Shown here: in pieces, positions 18,916-28,225 of the stretch
Numbering within the stretch: position 1 is the stretch's first letter
Layout of the letters: the number at the start of each line of letters is the position of its first letter
Origin: Lacrimispora amygdalina
GTDB lineage: Bacteria; Bacillota; Clostridia; Lachnospirales; Lachnospiraceae
Length of the DNA: 64,000 nucleotides
Direction: 5' to 3'
Assembly (NCBI RefSeq): GCF_900205965.1
Contig: NZ_OAOF01000001.1
Span: 310,001 to 374,000 of the forward strand
Translations under genes and position numbers: made by a program
The notes under the pieces: generated by a model
What the model saw: only the letters and a program-made list of their open reading frames with translations
Databases searched by the model: none
What the model was told of the DNA's origin: nothing

Positions 18916-20595
18916 TTAAATCTTTAAATCTTCTGCGTCAAATACATCTTCAATGGGCGCTCCCGGCGAAACCATGGGGAATACCTTATCATCGCAGTGA
19001 ATCTGACAGTCTATAACAACAGGAACGTTGAGGGCAATGGCTTCTTTTAAGACTTCTTCAAATTCTTCCTTCCCGGTAACCCGGTAAGCCTTTGCCCCCA
19101 TTCCTTCTGCTATCTTTACAAAATCAACCTGGTCATTAAGAACTGTATGTGAATACCTCTTGCCATAGAACAGGGTCTGCCACTGGCGGACCATGCCCAG
19201 CACATGGTTGTTTAATACAACCTGTATTATGGGAATATTATAGCGGGTGGCTGTGGCAATCTCGTTTAGATTCATACGGAAGCAGCCGTCTCCTGCCACA
19301 TTGATAACAGTCTTATCCTTACATCCCATCTTTGCTCCAAGAGAAGCGCCAAGACCGTAGCCCATGGTGCCAAGTCCTCCTGAAGTGATAAAGCTTCTGG
19401 GCTTTTTATACTGATAAAACTGTGCCGCCCACATCTGATGCTGACCTACCTCTGTGGTGATGATTGCATCGCCTTTTGTCACTTCATATATCTTTTCAAT
19501 GATATAAGGTCCGGTCAATATGCTCTTTTCATAGCGCATGGGATACATATCCTTCATACGGTCAATATGGGCAACCCACTCCTCGTGATTGATGGGGTCC
19601 AGCCTTGCATTTAACTTTCTTAAAATGGATTTTACATCTCCGATTACGCTGGCATAAGCCTTCACGTTTTTACTGATCTCCGCCGGATCCACATCGAAAT
19701 GCAGAATCTTTGCATTTCTGGCAAAGCGGGAAGCATTGCCGGTCACACGGTCACTGAATCTGGCACCTACCACGATTAAAAGGTCACACTCTGTAATTCC
19801 CAGATTGGAGGTCTTTGTTCCGTGCATACCTACCATTCCGGTATAGAGTTCATCGGTTCCGTCAAAGGCTCCCTTTCCCATCAGACTGTCTGCAACAGGG
19901 GCCTGAATCTTATGGGCAAAGGACGCAAGTTCCTCAGAAGCATTGGCGATGACAGCACCTCCGCCTACAAAAATATAGGGTTTTTGTGATTTGCGGATCA
20001 GGTGCAGCGCCTGCTCCAAATCCTCTTCCAGTATGGTATCTTCCTGACGGACAATTGGCTCGGGTTCCACCTGCTCATAATCATACTTACTGGCTGTTAC
20101 GTCCTTTGTAATATCGATGAGCACAGGACCAGGTCTTCCGGTCTGGGCGATTTTAAATGCTCTGCGTATGGTATCTGCCAGTTTTTTAATGTCTTTTACA
20201 ATAAAATTATATTTTGTGATGGGCATGGTCACGCCGGCGATATCGATCTCCTGAAAACTGTCTCTGCCAAGGAGTCCCACCGCTACGTTGCAGGTGATGG
20301 CTACCATGGGTACGGAATCCATGAAAGCAGTTGCAATTCCTGTTACTAAGTTGGTTGCCCCCGGACCTGAGGTTGCCAGACATACTCCTACTTTTCCGGT
20401 TGCTCTTGCATAACCGTCCGCTGCATGGGCAGCTCCCTGTTCATGGGAGGTAAGAATATGGTTGATCTCATCCTGATGCTTATAAAGGGCATCATATATA
20501 TTTAAAATGGTGCCGCCCGGATATCCAAAAACGGTATCCACGCCCTGTTCCTTCAGGCACTCGATTACAATCTCTGCTCCAGTTAATGTCTTCAT
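18916..20595 (-). CDS. ilvB: Acetolactate synthase, large subunit
   Basis: A 559-residue TPP- and FAD-dependent enzyme that condenses pyruvate (or pyruvate plus 2-ketobutyrate) into the acetohydroxyacids of valine, leucine and isoleucine synthesis. The order is N-terminal PYR domain (GYPGGTILNIYDALY, catalytic Glu in SHEQGAAHAADGYAR), central FAD domain, and C-terminal TPP domain with GDGCFRMNLNE and the metal-binding asparagine region. The frame is open upstream to 20661, but AAAGGAGC places the start at ATG 20595, 16 bases past the ilvD stop. No ilvN regulatory subunit is in the window. Confidence 0.94.
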   Translation of the reverse strand: MKTLTGAEIVIECLKEQGVDTVFGYPGGTILNIYDALYKHQDEINHILTSHEQGAAHAADGYARATGKVGVCLATSGPGATNLVTGIATAFMDSVPMVAITCNVAVGLLGRDSFQEIDIAGVTMPITKYNFIVKDIKKLADTIRRAFKIAQTGRPGPVLIDITKDVTASKYDYEQVEPEPIVRQEDTILEEDLEQALHLIRKSQKPYIFVGGGAVIANASEELASFAHKIQAPVADSLMGKGAFDGTDELYTGMVGMHGTKTSNLGITECDLLIVVGARFSDRVTGNASRFARNAKILHFDVDPAEISKNVKAYASVIGDVKSILRKLNARLDPINHEEWVAHIDRMKDMYPMRYEKSILTGPYIIEKIYEVTKGDAIITTEVGQHQMWAAQFYQYKKPRSFITSGGLGTMGYGLGASLGAKMGCKDKTVINVAGDGCFRMNLNEIATATRYNIPIIQVVLNNHVLGMVRQWQTLFYGKRYSHTVLNDQVDFVKIAEGMGAKAYRVTGKEEFEEVLKEAIALNVPVVIDCQIHCDDKVFPMVSPGAPIEDVFDAEDLKI

Positions 20596-20611
20596 AAGCT
20601 GCTCCTTTTCT

Positions 20612-22273
20612 TTATATTTCCAGGATCGCCCCACGGCTTGCCGGGGCTGCCATTGCCGCATATCTTGCCAGATATCCGGAAGTAACTGCTGGTTTTCTTG
20701 GCTGCCATTTTTCCTTCCTTGCTGCCATCTCTTCGTCTGATACCTTTACATCCAGTCTGTGATTGTCAATATCAATGGAAATGATATCCCCTTCTTCAAC
20801 CAGTGCAATGGGACCTCCCACTGCTGCTTCCGGACATGCATGACCGATGGAAGCTCCTCTGGAGGCTCCGCTGAACCTGCCGTCTGTGATGAGCGCCACT
20901 GTGGAGCCAAGTCCCATTCCCGCAATGGCGGAGGTAGGATTTAACATCTCCCTCATTCCAGGTCCACCCTTAGGTCCCTCATAACGGATGACCACCACAT
21001 CTCCTGCCACGATTTTTCCGCCTTTGATGGCATCAATGGCATCCTCTTCACAGTCAAAGACTCTGGCAGGTCCTTCGTGCTTTAACATCTCCGGAGCTAC
21101 TGCAGAACGTTTTACAACTGCGCTGTCCGGTGCTAAATTACCTTTTAATATGGCGATTCCACCGGTTTTGCTATAGGGATCTTCCACCGGACGAATTACC
21201 TGCGGATCTTTATTTACACATCCTTTGATATTATCTCCCACTGTTTTTCCAGTTGCTGTAATGCAGTCCAGTTCAAGAAGTCCAAGCTTGTTTATCTCAT
21301 TCATTACAGCATAGATGCCTCCGGCTTCATTTAAATCTTCTATATAAGTAGGGCCTGCCGGAGCAAGATGGCAGAGGTTGGGCGTCTTTGCGCTGATCTC
21401 ATTGGCAATCTCCAGATTTAAGTCCACGCCTGCTTCGTGGGCAATGGCAGGAAGGTGAAGCATGCTGTTTGTGCTGCATCCCAGAGCCATATCCATGGTA
21501 AGAGCATTCCGGAATGCTTTCTCAGTCATGATATCACGGGGACAGATATTCTTCTTTAACAGCTCCATAACTGCCATTCCCGCATGTTTTGCCAGCTTCA
21601 GCCGTTCAGAGTAAACAGCTGGTATGGTTCCGTTGCCTTTTAATCCCATTCCAAGAACTTCAGTTAAACAGTTCATGCTGTTTGCCGTATACATACCGGA
21701 ACAGGAGCCGCAGGTGGGACATGCTTTCTGCTCGTATTCCTTTACATCCTCTTCCGTCATCTTTCCCGCCGTATAGGCTCCTACCGCCTCAAACATGCTG
21801 GAAAGGCTGGTTTTGTGTCCCTGCACACGTCCAGCTAACATAGGTCCGCCACTGACGAACACCGTAGGTATGTTAATGCGCGCTGCTGCCATCAAAAGTC
21901 CGGGAACATTCTTATCACAATTGGGTACCATAACCAGAGCATCAAAGGCATGGGCTCTTGCAAGACATTCCGTGGAATCTGCAACCAGATCCCTTGTGAC
22001 CAGTGAATACTTCATACCAATATGTCCCATTGCAATTCCGTCACAGACTGCGATGGCCGGAACCATAACTGGTGTTCCGCCTGCCATGGCAACTCCCATT
22101 TTGACGGCATCGACGATTTTATCCAGATTCATATGGCCGGGGACGATTTCATTATAGGAACTGACAATACCAATTAAAGGCCTTTCCATCTCTTCCTCAG
22201 TCATTCCCAACGCGTTAAAAAGGGAACGGTGAGGTGCCTGCTGCATACCTTTTTTTACTGAATCACTTTTCAT
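20612..22273 (-). CDS. ilvD: Dihydroxy-acid dehydratase
   Basis: A 553-residue Fe-S dehydratase that converts 2,3-dihydroxy-isovalerate or -methylvalerate to the 2-keto acids, the third step of valine and isoleucine synthesis. Cluster cysteines are seen in [10 protein letters not shown] and [10 protein letters not shown], and [14 protein letters not shown] near the C-terminus is a family signature. The 556-codon frame begins at GTG 22282, but AAAGGAG lies directly against it, so the ATG at 22273 with a 10-base spacing is the better start. It lies between leuB and ilvB. A second, clearly different IlvD/Edd homologue occurs at 46.5-48.3 kb; this one, by context, is the biosynthetic enzyme. Confidence 0.95.
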   Translation of the reverse strand: MKSDSVKKGMQQAPHRSLFNALGMTEEEMERPLIGIVSSYNEIVPGHMNLDKIVDAVKMGVAMAGGTPVMVPAIAVCDGIAMGHIGMKYSLVTRDLVADSTECLARAHAFDALVMVPNCDKNVPGLLMAAARINIPTVFVSGGPMLAGRVQGHKTSLSSMFEAVGAYTAGKMTEEDVKEYEQKACPTCGSCSGMYTANSMNCLTEVLGMGLKGNGTIPAVYSERLKLAKHAGMAVMELLKKNICPRDIMTEKAFRNALTMDMALGCSTNSMLHLPAIAHEAGVDLNLEIANEISAKTPNLCHLAPAGPTYIEDLNEAGGIYAVMNEINKLGLLELDCITATGKTVGDNIKGCVNKDPQVIRPVEDPYSKTGGIAILKGNLAPDSAVVKRSAVAPEMLKHEGPARVFDCEEDAIDAIKGGKIVAGDVVVIRYEGPKGGPGMREMLNPTSAIAGMGLGSTVALITDGRFSGASRGASIGHACPEAAVGGPIALVEEGDIISIDIDNHRLDVKVSDEEMAARKEKWQPRKPAVTSGYLARYAAMAAPASRGAILEI

Positions 22274-22323
22274 CTGCTGCACACTCCTTTACTTTTTTCA
22301 TAACTTTCTGATTATATGGAAAT

Positions 22324-22362
22324 CCGGGAGCGTATAAAATCAAATATTTTATCCGCTTCCGG
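22324..22362 (-). other. Long stem-loop between leuB and ilvD
   Basis: On the minus strand CCGGAAGCGGATAAA pairs with TTTATACGCTCCCGG, 15 positions with two mismatches, around a 9-base loop. No T run follows, so it is more likely an mRNA stability or processing element than a terminator. Confidence 0.6.
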
Positions 22363-22399
22363 CAATTTTCATGTTCTGAATTGTAGAGAAACCGCAGAG

Positions 22400-23485
22400 C
22401 TAAACCACGCGTTCTGCGATTAAATCACCCATCCTGGTTGTGGACACCTTTTCCATTCCTTCCGAGAAGATATCTCCGGTCCGGAACCCTTCTTTTAAAA
22501 CCATCTCCACTGCTGCTTCCACTGCATCTGCTTCCTTATCCAGATCAAAGGAATACCGGAGCATCATGGCTGCGGAGAGAATGGTTGCTATGGGGTTTGC
22601 AATATTCTTCCCTGCTATATCAGGAGCAGAACCGTGGCTTGGTTCATACATGCCAAATTTGCTTTCATTCATGCTGGCTGAGGAGAGCATTCCAATGGAC
22701 CCGGTAATCATGCTTGCTTCATCGGACAGGATATCTCCAAACATGTTCTCCGTTAGAATTACGTCAAACTGTCCTGGATTCATCACCAGCTGCATGGCAC
22801 AGTTGTCAACCAGCATGTGGCTTAACGTCACTTCCGGATAATCTTTTGCCACCTCTTCCACCACTTTTCTCCAAAGTCTGGAGGAATCTAATACATTGGC
22901 TTTATCTACGCTGACCACCCGCTTTTTCCGCTTCATTGCAATATCAAATGCCTTAACTGCAATTCTGCGGATCTCATTTTCATTGTAAGTAAGAGTATCC
23001 ACGGCAGTCATCACTCCGTCCACCTCTTTGGTGCATCGGTCTCCAAAGTAGAGTCCGCCGGTCAGTTCCCGCATAATGACCATATCAAAGCCGTCTCCGA
23101 TGATCTCCTTTTTCAAGGGACATGCATCAGCCAGTTCTTTATAAAGATAGGCAGGACGGATATTAGCGAATAAATTGAGACCTTTGCGGATGGCCAGCAG
23201 CCCCGCTTCAGGTCTCAGATTCGGTGCCACATCGTACCATTTTGAATTTCCTACATCTCCCCCAACTGCTCCCAGGAGAACGGAGTCACTTTTTTTTGCT
23301 GTTTCTAATGCTTCGTCCGTTAATGGGACGCCGTAAGTATCAATGGAGATTCCTCCCATCAGGACTTCTGTATACGTAAACTGGTGGTGATACAATGCAC
23401 CAACCTTATTTAATATCTTTCTCGCCTCTCCAATGATTTCAGGTCCTATCCCGTCGCCAGGGATTACTGCAATGTTATAGTTCAT
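22400..23485 (-). CDS. leuB: 3-isopropylmalate dehydrogenase
   Basis: A 361-residue NAD-dependent decarboxylating dehydrogenase of leucine synthesis. Family features are the start [14 protein letters not shown], the substrate-binding arginines in NLRPE and [12 protein letters not shown], and metal aspartates in the [18 protein letters not shown] segment near the C-terminus. The adenosine loop [18 protein letters not shown] is complete. It is the first gene of a run leuB-ilvD-ilvB; leuA, leuC and leuD are not in the window. Start ATG 23485 with AGAGGGAGAG upstream and a good promoter at 23534-23562. Confidence 0.95.
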   Translation of the reverse strand: MNYNIAVIPGDGIGPEIIGEARKILNKVGALYHHQFTYTEVLMGGISIDTYGVPLTDEALETAKKSDSVLLGAVGGDVGNSKWYDVAPNLRPEAGLLAIRKGLNLFANIRPAYLYKELADACPLKKEIIGDGFDMVIMRELTGGLYFGDRCTKEVDGVMTAVDTLTYNENEIRRIAVKAFDIAMKRKKRVVSVDKANVLDSSRLWRKVVEEVAKDYPEVTLSHMLVDNCAMQLVMNPGQFDVILTENMFGDILSDEASMITGSIGMLSSASMNESKFGMYEPSHGSAPDIAGKNIANPIATILSAAMMLRYSFDLDKEADAVEAAVEMVLKEGFRTGDIFSEGMEKVSTTRMGDLIAERVV

Positions 23486-23533
23486 TTGTACTCTCCCTCT
23501 GTGTCACTGTAATCTGCTGATATATTTCTTCTC

Positions 23534-23562
23534 ATAATAGAACATTTGTCAGGATTTTTCAA
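23534..23562 (-). promoter_or_regulatory. Promoter of the leuB-ilvD-ilvB run
   Basis: On the minus strand TTGAAA (23557-23562), exactly 17 bases, then TATTAT (23534-23539). Transcription should begin near 23527, about 40 bases before leuB. I see no T-box or leader peptide here. Confidence 0.75.
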
Positions 23563-23632
23563 CTAAAATAAAATATTTTTACTGGAAAACATATATGAGA
23601 AAGGAATTGATACCATAAATCAGAGTTATAAA

Positions 23633-23689
23633 AGAAAAAACCTGCCTGCCGGTCCATGGGATAATTTCCAGTCGGACCGGCAGTGCAGG
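23633..23689 (-). terminator. Terminator of the GldA-F-G operon
   Basis: On the minus strand CCTGCACTGCCGGTCC pairs with GGACCGGCAGGCAGG (a one-base bulge) and is followed by TTTTTTCTTTT. It lies 18 bases past the DUF4340 stop. Confidence 0.85.
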
Positions 23690-23706
23690 ATTTGCATTTT
23701 AGCGTT

Positions 23707-24684
23707 TTATATTCCTTTATCGACCGTAAGACACTTGTCAATAGAAGCTTTTTCTATTTCATTAATAAATACGGAATTTTCAGTTCTCGTATAATAACAG
23801 CTGGAATCCTGATTCAAGCTTCCCACTGCCAGTGTGAAGGTCTCATCTTTTCCATTCTTGTTATAAGTATAGGTAATAACGGCAGAAGGCTGGTCGAGGC
23901 CGTATTCCTTTAACTGGGAATCCTGTACATTATAATTTGGACAGCTCTTTACCTTCAGACTGCTGAGTGAATCAGCCAGCACATTTAAGGGGGAATTATC
24001 CTCCACCTTATTCTCCTGTGAGTCCGCAGAGTCTTTATACCACTCAATGGTATCTTTCTCATCATCTGACTTCTTCTTTACATAATGTCTGCTGTCCTCT
24101 CCCTTTGTTACAGTTATGTCTGTGATATCGGTTCCTGCAATAGCAGGGAACTCTTCCAGAGCCATGAGGTCATAAAGCTTGCTGTCCGTTTCCGTATACA
24201 GGGAAGAGCTGATGAGATAAGGGGTATCCTCTCCCTGGATTGCGGCGTAGTAATCTCCGTCCTCCGTTGCATTTCCCAGAAGGATCACAGACGTTTTACT
24301 GTCTGCTGCGGTTACTGCAATGGAACGGATGGGATGATCCAGACCGTATGCCGCAAATCCATCGCCTCCATCCAGTTTTCTGACTGCTTCCAGTTTTGAT
24401 ACAGTGGAAGCAATTGCGTCAAGCTTTGCCTGCTTTACCGGGAATTTATCATCCTGGTCATAGTTCCATGTACCGTCTTTTTTTGTAAAGGAAAGCTGTT
24501 TTCCGTCCAGATCGTAAGAAACTGACTGTACATCAGAAAAGTCGGTGATATAAACTCTGGATGCCTCTTTTTCTTTTTCCGTATTTTTCTGAGAGTGGTC
24601 CATATACTGGCCGACTCCTACATACACTGCACAAAGCACTGCCAGCGCGGCAGCTCCGTATATCAGGCCGTTTTTTTTCTTCAT
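23707..24684 (-). CDS. DUF4340 domain protein of a Gld-type ABC system
   Basis: A 325-residue protein with one N-terminal membrane anchor (about residues 5-25, LIYGAAALAVLCAVYVGVGQY) and a large domain outside the cytoplasm. The repeated pattern DLDGKQLSFTKKDGTWNY and YGLDHPIRSIAV/YGLDQPSAVITY marks two tandem DUF4340 halves. Such proteins are the last gene of GldA-GldF-GldG-like operons; their exact role is unknown. The frame runs upstream to 24783, but AAAGGAGG places the start at the second of two adjacent ATG codons, 24684 (24687 is possible). Confidence 0.85.
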   Translation of the reverse strand: MKKKNGLIYGAAALAVLCAVYVGVGQYMDHSQKNTEKEKEASRVYITDFSDVQSVSYDLDGKQLSFTKKDGTWNYDQDDKFPVKQAKLDAIASTVSKLEAVRKLDGGDGFAAYGLDHPIRSIAVTAADSKTSVILLGNATEDGDYYAAIQGEDTPYLISSSLYTETDSKLYDLMALEEFPAIAGTDITDITVTKGEDSRHYVKKKSDDEKDTIEWYKDSADSQENKVEDNSPLNVLADSLSSLKVKSCPNYNVQDSQLKEYGLDQPSAVITYTYNKNGKDETFTLAVGSLNQDSSCYYTRTENSVFINEIEKASIDKCLTVDKGI

Positions 24685-24698
24685 CATCCTGCCTCCTT

Positions 24699-26069
24699 TT
24701 ACAGACGTCTGCGCTTGAACCAGATTATAAGTCCGCAGCAAAGAGCTGCTGCCGGAATAACAAAAATAAACAATATCCCCCACATACCGCCGTGGGTCAC
24801 AGTATTATACGTAACTTCCAGACTCTTTGATGGTATGGAGACATTGGCAACATCTTTAAAATTAGAGGTAACCGCATTCATAAACAGGGTCAGATTGGTT
24901 AAGTTGGTAAAACTGGTATTTAAATTTTCATCAATCAGTGTAGGAGTTGAAAAAACAGTGAGGCGGGAAGAACCAGTATCCAGTTTCTTTTCTGAAACAG
25001 CTCCCAGAATATAGGTACCTTTCTTCTGGGCCTCCTCCGTTACCAGCATTCCTCCGTCACTGGTCTGCATAAACGGAGTAACCGTGATCCCTTCCGGTAC
25101 ATTTTCAGTCTTAGTCATTGCAGCTGACTGAAGAACCAGTGCTGCACTCCTTGTATCCACGCCGTTTGTCACTTCGCTGCCAGTTTCAATCGTCGGGAAA
25201 ATGTAGTAAGGGTTATTCTGATAAAAGTTCTTGGTATCTGCAGCCATTCCATTTTCCAGGTTAAGTCCATATGCACTGATCACAGCAGTTAAGTTGGGAC
25301 GTTCCTTCTCAGAATAGCCGGCCAGAATCAATACGTGACCGCCCTTGTCTAAATAATCAGTAAGCATGGTCTTCTCATCATTGGCCAGATCTGATTCCGG
25401 AGCATTAATCAGAAGAAGCTCACAATCATCCGGAATTTTACCATCTTTTAAAAGATTGATGCTATTGACTGTTAAATTGGATTTTTTCAGCATATCGGAT
25501 ACGGTGCCCCCAAAGGCTGCTTCTTGATGTCCTTCTGTTGTATAGATGGTTTTGGAAACATCACTGGTCACATGGGAAATGGCACCTGTCAGCTGTCCTT
25601 CACCATCAAATTCAGTTTCTTTTGTCTGTCCGTAATAATAATAAGAGGATTGATCTATTTTAATGATATCCGTAAATGGGATAGACTGGGTTTTATTGGT
25701 GGTCTCACAGTTTACAAGCAGAGTGCTGTCTGTTGCATTCAGCTTTTTCACTTGTTCGGGATGAAGCACGGAGTCCACTGTCTCTACCTTGATATGACTG
25801 GATAAATCATCATAGCGGTTAACAAAGCTTGTGATCCGTTTGTCTATCTTAGAGGGGTCTCCCACTACATAGATTGTAACATCCTTATCAAGTCCTTTTA
25901 CCAGGTCCGTGGTGGTCTTTCCCAGGGAGTAGATCTGGCTGCTGCTCATATCCCATTGCCGTACCTTTTCCGGGAGACGCCCCACAATCATATTCAGTAT
26001 AATAACAGCAGCTATGACAATAACGGAAAGTATTGCCGTATAGCCGCCTTTTTTTAATTTTCTGGTCAT
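24699..26069 (-). CDS. GldG-type auxiliary ABC transport protein
   Basis: A 456-residue membrane protein with an N-terminal span (about residues 10-30) and a C-terminal span (about 428-450) flanking a large external domain. The middle includes the GldG/ABC-type uncharacterised family segments LSSHIKVETVDSVLHPE and YLDKGGHVLILAGYSE. It works with the ATPase and permease of the same operon; in Bacteroidetes relatives support gliding, whereas in Firmicutes the cargo is unknown. ATG at 26069 with AGGAGG six bases away is preferred over GTG 26075, which abuts that site. Confidence 0.85.
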   Translation of the reverse strand: MTRKLKKGGYTAILSVIVIAAVIILNMIVGRLPEKVRQWDMSSSQIYSLGKTTTDLVKGLDKDVTIYVVGDPSKIDKRITSFVNRYDDLSSHIKVETVDSVLHPEQVKKLNATDSTLLVNCETTNKTQSIPFTDIIKIDQSSYYYYGQTKETEFDGEGQLTGAISHVTSDVSKTIYTTEGHQEAAFGGTVSDMLKKSNLTVNSINLLKDGKIPDDCELLLINAPESDLANDEKTMLTDYLDKGGHVLILAGYSEKERPNLTAVISAYGLNLENGMAADTKNFYQNNPYYIFPTIETGSEVTNGVDTRSAALVLQSAAMTKTENVPEGITVTPFMQTSDGGMLVTEEAQKKGTYILGAVSEKKLDTGSSRLTVFSTPTLIDENLNTSFTNLTNLTLFMNAVTSNFKDVANVSIPSKSLEVTYNTVTHGGMWGILFIFVIPAAALCCGLIIWFKRRRL

Positions 26070-26079
26070 TTCCACCCTC

Positions 26080-26946
26080 CTAACTCCATCTGCGTTTCTC
26101 TATGGACTGCACAGTCAAGAATACCAACAGGAATATAATGCTGATATAGGAAACCAGACCACCTGCATCAAAGATATAATGTTCCGCAAAGTTCTGGAAT
26201 ACACCGGCGATTGCAACCTTCTCCATTACGCTGGTCAGTGCGCGGTCAAACAGACCTCTCCTGATTAAGTACAATCCTGCCATAACGATAATTCCCGCTG
26301 CCTCCAGAATAAACGCAAGTCCGTTGTGACTGGTGACCCGTTGAACAATAAATACAGCTATCGACCAAAGCAGGACAAATCCAATGAGAGAACCCAGTGC
26401 AGTAGTCGGTAAAAATCCCACAAGATTGGGCCATAAAATCAACAGCAGAATCATTCCAAAGGTTCCTACAGCCGCAATAATCTGACTTTCTGTCAGAGAT
26501 GAAATAAACATTCCTATGGCAATGTAAACACAGCCCAGCAGGAAAAATGCAAGAATGGCCGCATAATCTGCTTTTAAATGAGCGGTACCGTTCATTTTAA
26601 TGATCAGCGGGCAAAGGCCAGACAGAACAACCGGTACTGCAAATACGGTTACCATGGAAAGATATTTCCCTACCACTATTTTCCCCACAGAAACCGGAGC
26701 TGTCAGCAGCAGCTGATCGGTCTTGGTCTTTCTGTCATCTGCAAAGCTTCTCATGGTAAGAACCGGAATACCAATCATGATAATCGTTACCATTCCGGAA
26801 AGTGTATAGGAAAAATACGGATAACCGCTCATCATGTTATATGCCATAAAGTAAATGCCGATAAACAGCACTACAAAAGCAATGAAAACATATCCGGTCA
26901 TGGACTGGAAGTACGATTTCAGCTCTCTTCTATAAATAGCAGCCAT
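26080..26946 (-). CDS. ABC-2 type permease, GldF-like
   Basis: A 288-residue permease with six membrane spans, starting with AIYRRELKSYFQSMTGYVFIA, a signature of the GldF/NosY-like ABC-2 family. Its ATG (26946) overlaps the TAA of the ATPase gene by one base (TAATG), so the two are translationally coupled. It forms the membrane channel of the transporter whose ATPase is encoded upstream and whose auxiliary proteins are encoded downstream. Confidence 0.87.
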   Translation of the reverse strand: MAAIYRRELKSYFQSMTGYVFIAFVVLFIGIYFMAYNMMSGYPYFSYTLSGMVTIIMIGIPVLTMRSFADDRKTKTDQLLLTAPVSVGKIVVGKYLSMVTVFAVPVVLSGLCPLIIKMNGTAHLKADYAAILAFFLLGCVYIAIGMFISSLTESQIIAAVGTFGMILLLILWPNLVGFLPTTALGSLIGFVLLWSIAVFIVQRVTSHNGLAFILEAAGIIVMAGLYLIRRGLFDRALTSVMEKVAIAGVFQNFAEHYIFDAGGLVSYISIIFLLVFLTVQSIEKRRWS

Positions 26947-28040
26947 TACAGTTCCTCCTTTCCATCTGTTTCTGTATCTGTATCTTCTGTTTCTGTCTCT
27001 GTATCTTCTGTTTCTGTATCTGTATCTTCTGTTTCGATTTCAGCCTGCACTTCAGGCTCTTCCTGGATCCCTTCTTTGTTGTTCCCGGACTCTGCTTCCG
27101 CTTCAGCAGTCAGTTCCAGGAATACCTCTTCTAACGACGCCCGGCTTACATGCATGGAAAGAATGGGCAGTCTCTGGTCTGCAAAAGCAAAAAAGATGGC
27201 TTCCCGGATATCCGTCTCTTCTTCCGCAGCGTTCATTCGGAATGTTACCTTCTTCACCAGTTCTTCCCCGCTGTCCACAACGATCACATCAGCTGCCTGG
27301 GGCAGAGTGTCAAGTATCTCACGGATCTGTTTCTCTTCTCCCTTTATCAGCAGTTCCATTCCGGAAGCGTCCGCCATCTGCCGCTCTAAGTTTTCCGGTG
27401 AATCGCTGGCAATCAGACGTCCCCTGTCTATGATCAGCACATGGTCGCAGACTGCGCTGACCTCGGATAAAATGTGGGAGCTTAAAATAACGGTATGGTT
27501 CTGCCCCAGTTCCCTTATGGTATCACGAATTTCAATAATCTGTTTGGGATCCAGACCAACAGTTGGCTCATCTAAAATAATAACCGGAGGGAAGCCTAAA
27601 ACTGCCTGAGCGAGTCCGACTCTCTGTCTGTAGCCTTTTGAGAGATTTCGTATCAGACGTCCGCTTACATCTTCAAGCTTCGCCAGCTTCATTACTTTCA
27701 GAATTTCTTCTTCCTTGTTCTTTTTCGGTATTTTCTTTAATTCAGCTGCAAAATCCAGCTGCTCTTTTACTGTCATATCCACATAAAGAGGCGGAAGCTC
27801 CGGCAGATATCCAATGCATTTTTTTGCTTCCTCCGGATCTTCTAAAATATTATGACCGTTAATCCAGACATCACCCTCGGTCGCACCTATGTAACCGGTT
27901 ATGATATTCATTGTGGTGGACTTTCCAGCGCCGTTAGGTCCAAGAAAACCATAGATCTTACCATCCTGAATGGTAAAGTTTAAATGATCCACAGCCAGAT
28001 GCCCGCCGTAATCTTTTACCAGGTTTTTGACTTCAATCAA
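26946..28040 (-). CDS. ABC transporter ATPase, GldA-like, with acidic Thr/Glu/Asp tail
   Basis: A 364-residue nucleotide-binding protein. Walker A GPNGAGKST is near residue 35, the signature LSKGYRQRVGLAQA near 135, and Walker B VIILDEPTVGLDP near 155. The ABC domain ends near residue 230 and is followed by a DUF4162-type extension. The last 30 residues are almost only Glu, Thr and Asp, encoded by three tandem 21-base units, which is unusual for this family. TTG at 28040 is the start, with CAGGAGGAGAG upstream. Confidence 0.9.
   Translation of the reverse strand: MIEVKNLVKDYGGHLAVDHLNFTIQDGKIYGFLGPNGAGKSTTMNIITGYIGATEGDVWINGHNILEDPEEAKKCIGYLPELPPLYVDMTVKEQLDFAAELKKIPKKNKEEEILKVMKLAKLEDVSGRLIRNLSKGYRQRVGLAQAVLGFPPVIILDEPTVGLDPKQIIEIRDTIRELGQNHTVILSSHILSEVSAVCDHVLIIDRGRLIASDSPENLERQMADASGMELLIKGEEKQIREILDTLPQAADVIVVDSGEELVKKVTFRMNAAEEETDIREAIFFAFADQRLPILSMHVSRASLEEVFLELTAEAEAESGNNKEGIQEEPEVQAEIETEDTDTETEDTETETEDTDTETDGKEEL
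26965..27027 (-). repeat. Three 21-bp tandem repeats in the ATPase gene
   Basis: Three head-to-tail copies of a 21-base unit (7 codons each, reading EDTDTET-like) differ by a single base in the middle copy. They encode the acidic tail of the ATPase. In-phase repeats of this kind can change copy number by slippage without breaking the frame. Confidence 0.85.
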
Positions 28041-28159
28041 CTCTCTCTCCTCCTGTTCTAATTCACGTAATCGTGTCCTTACTTAGGGTAGAATGGAATT
28101 GTGAAAATTGTGTGATTTAAATTTGTTTATTGTGTGATAAAAGTATGAATTATTTCGAC

Positions 28160-28212
28160 ATAAGAAAAGACAGGCACAGTTTAGAGACTTACTGCGTCCC
28201 AGACTGTGCCTG
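28160..28212 (-). terminator. Terminator after the 8-oxoguanine glycosylase gene
   Basis: On the minus strand CAGGCACAGT pairs perfectly with ACTGTGCCTG, with a 22-base loop, followed by TCTTTTCTTAT. It is 14 bases past the stop. Confidence 0.7.
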
Positions 28213-28225
28213 AAAGATTGAAAAT

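Noticed and set aside
20612..22273. Two IlvD-like genes as recent duplicates (this one and 46537-48252)
   Set aside because: Readable segments differ widely ([10 protein letters not shown] against SSCDKAVPAHLM), and gene contexts differ, so they are old paralogues with different roles.
26965..27027. CRISPR-like short repeats
   Set aside because: Tandem without spacers, in frame with a coding sequence.
26578..27609. A 343-codon plus-strand frame, rich in serine and valine, antisense to the GldF and GldA genes
   Set aside because: It is the reverse reading of the acidic repeat tail and of the ATPase gene, both of which have domains and ribosome-binding sites. It has no recognisable domain.
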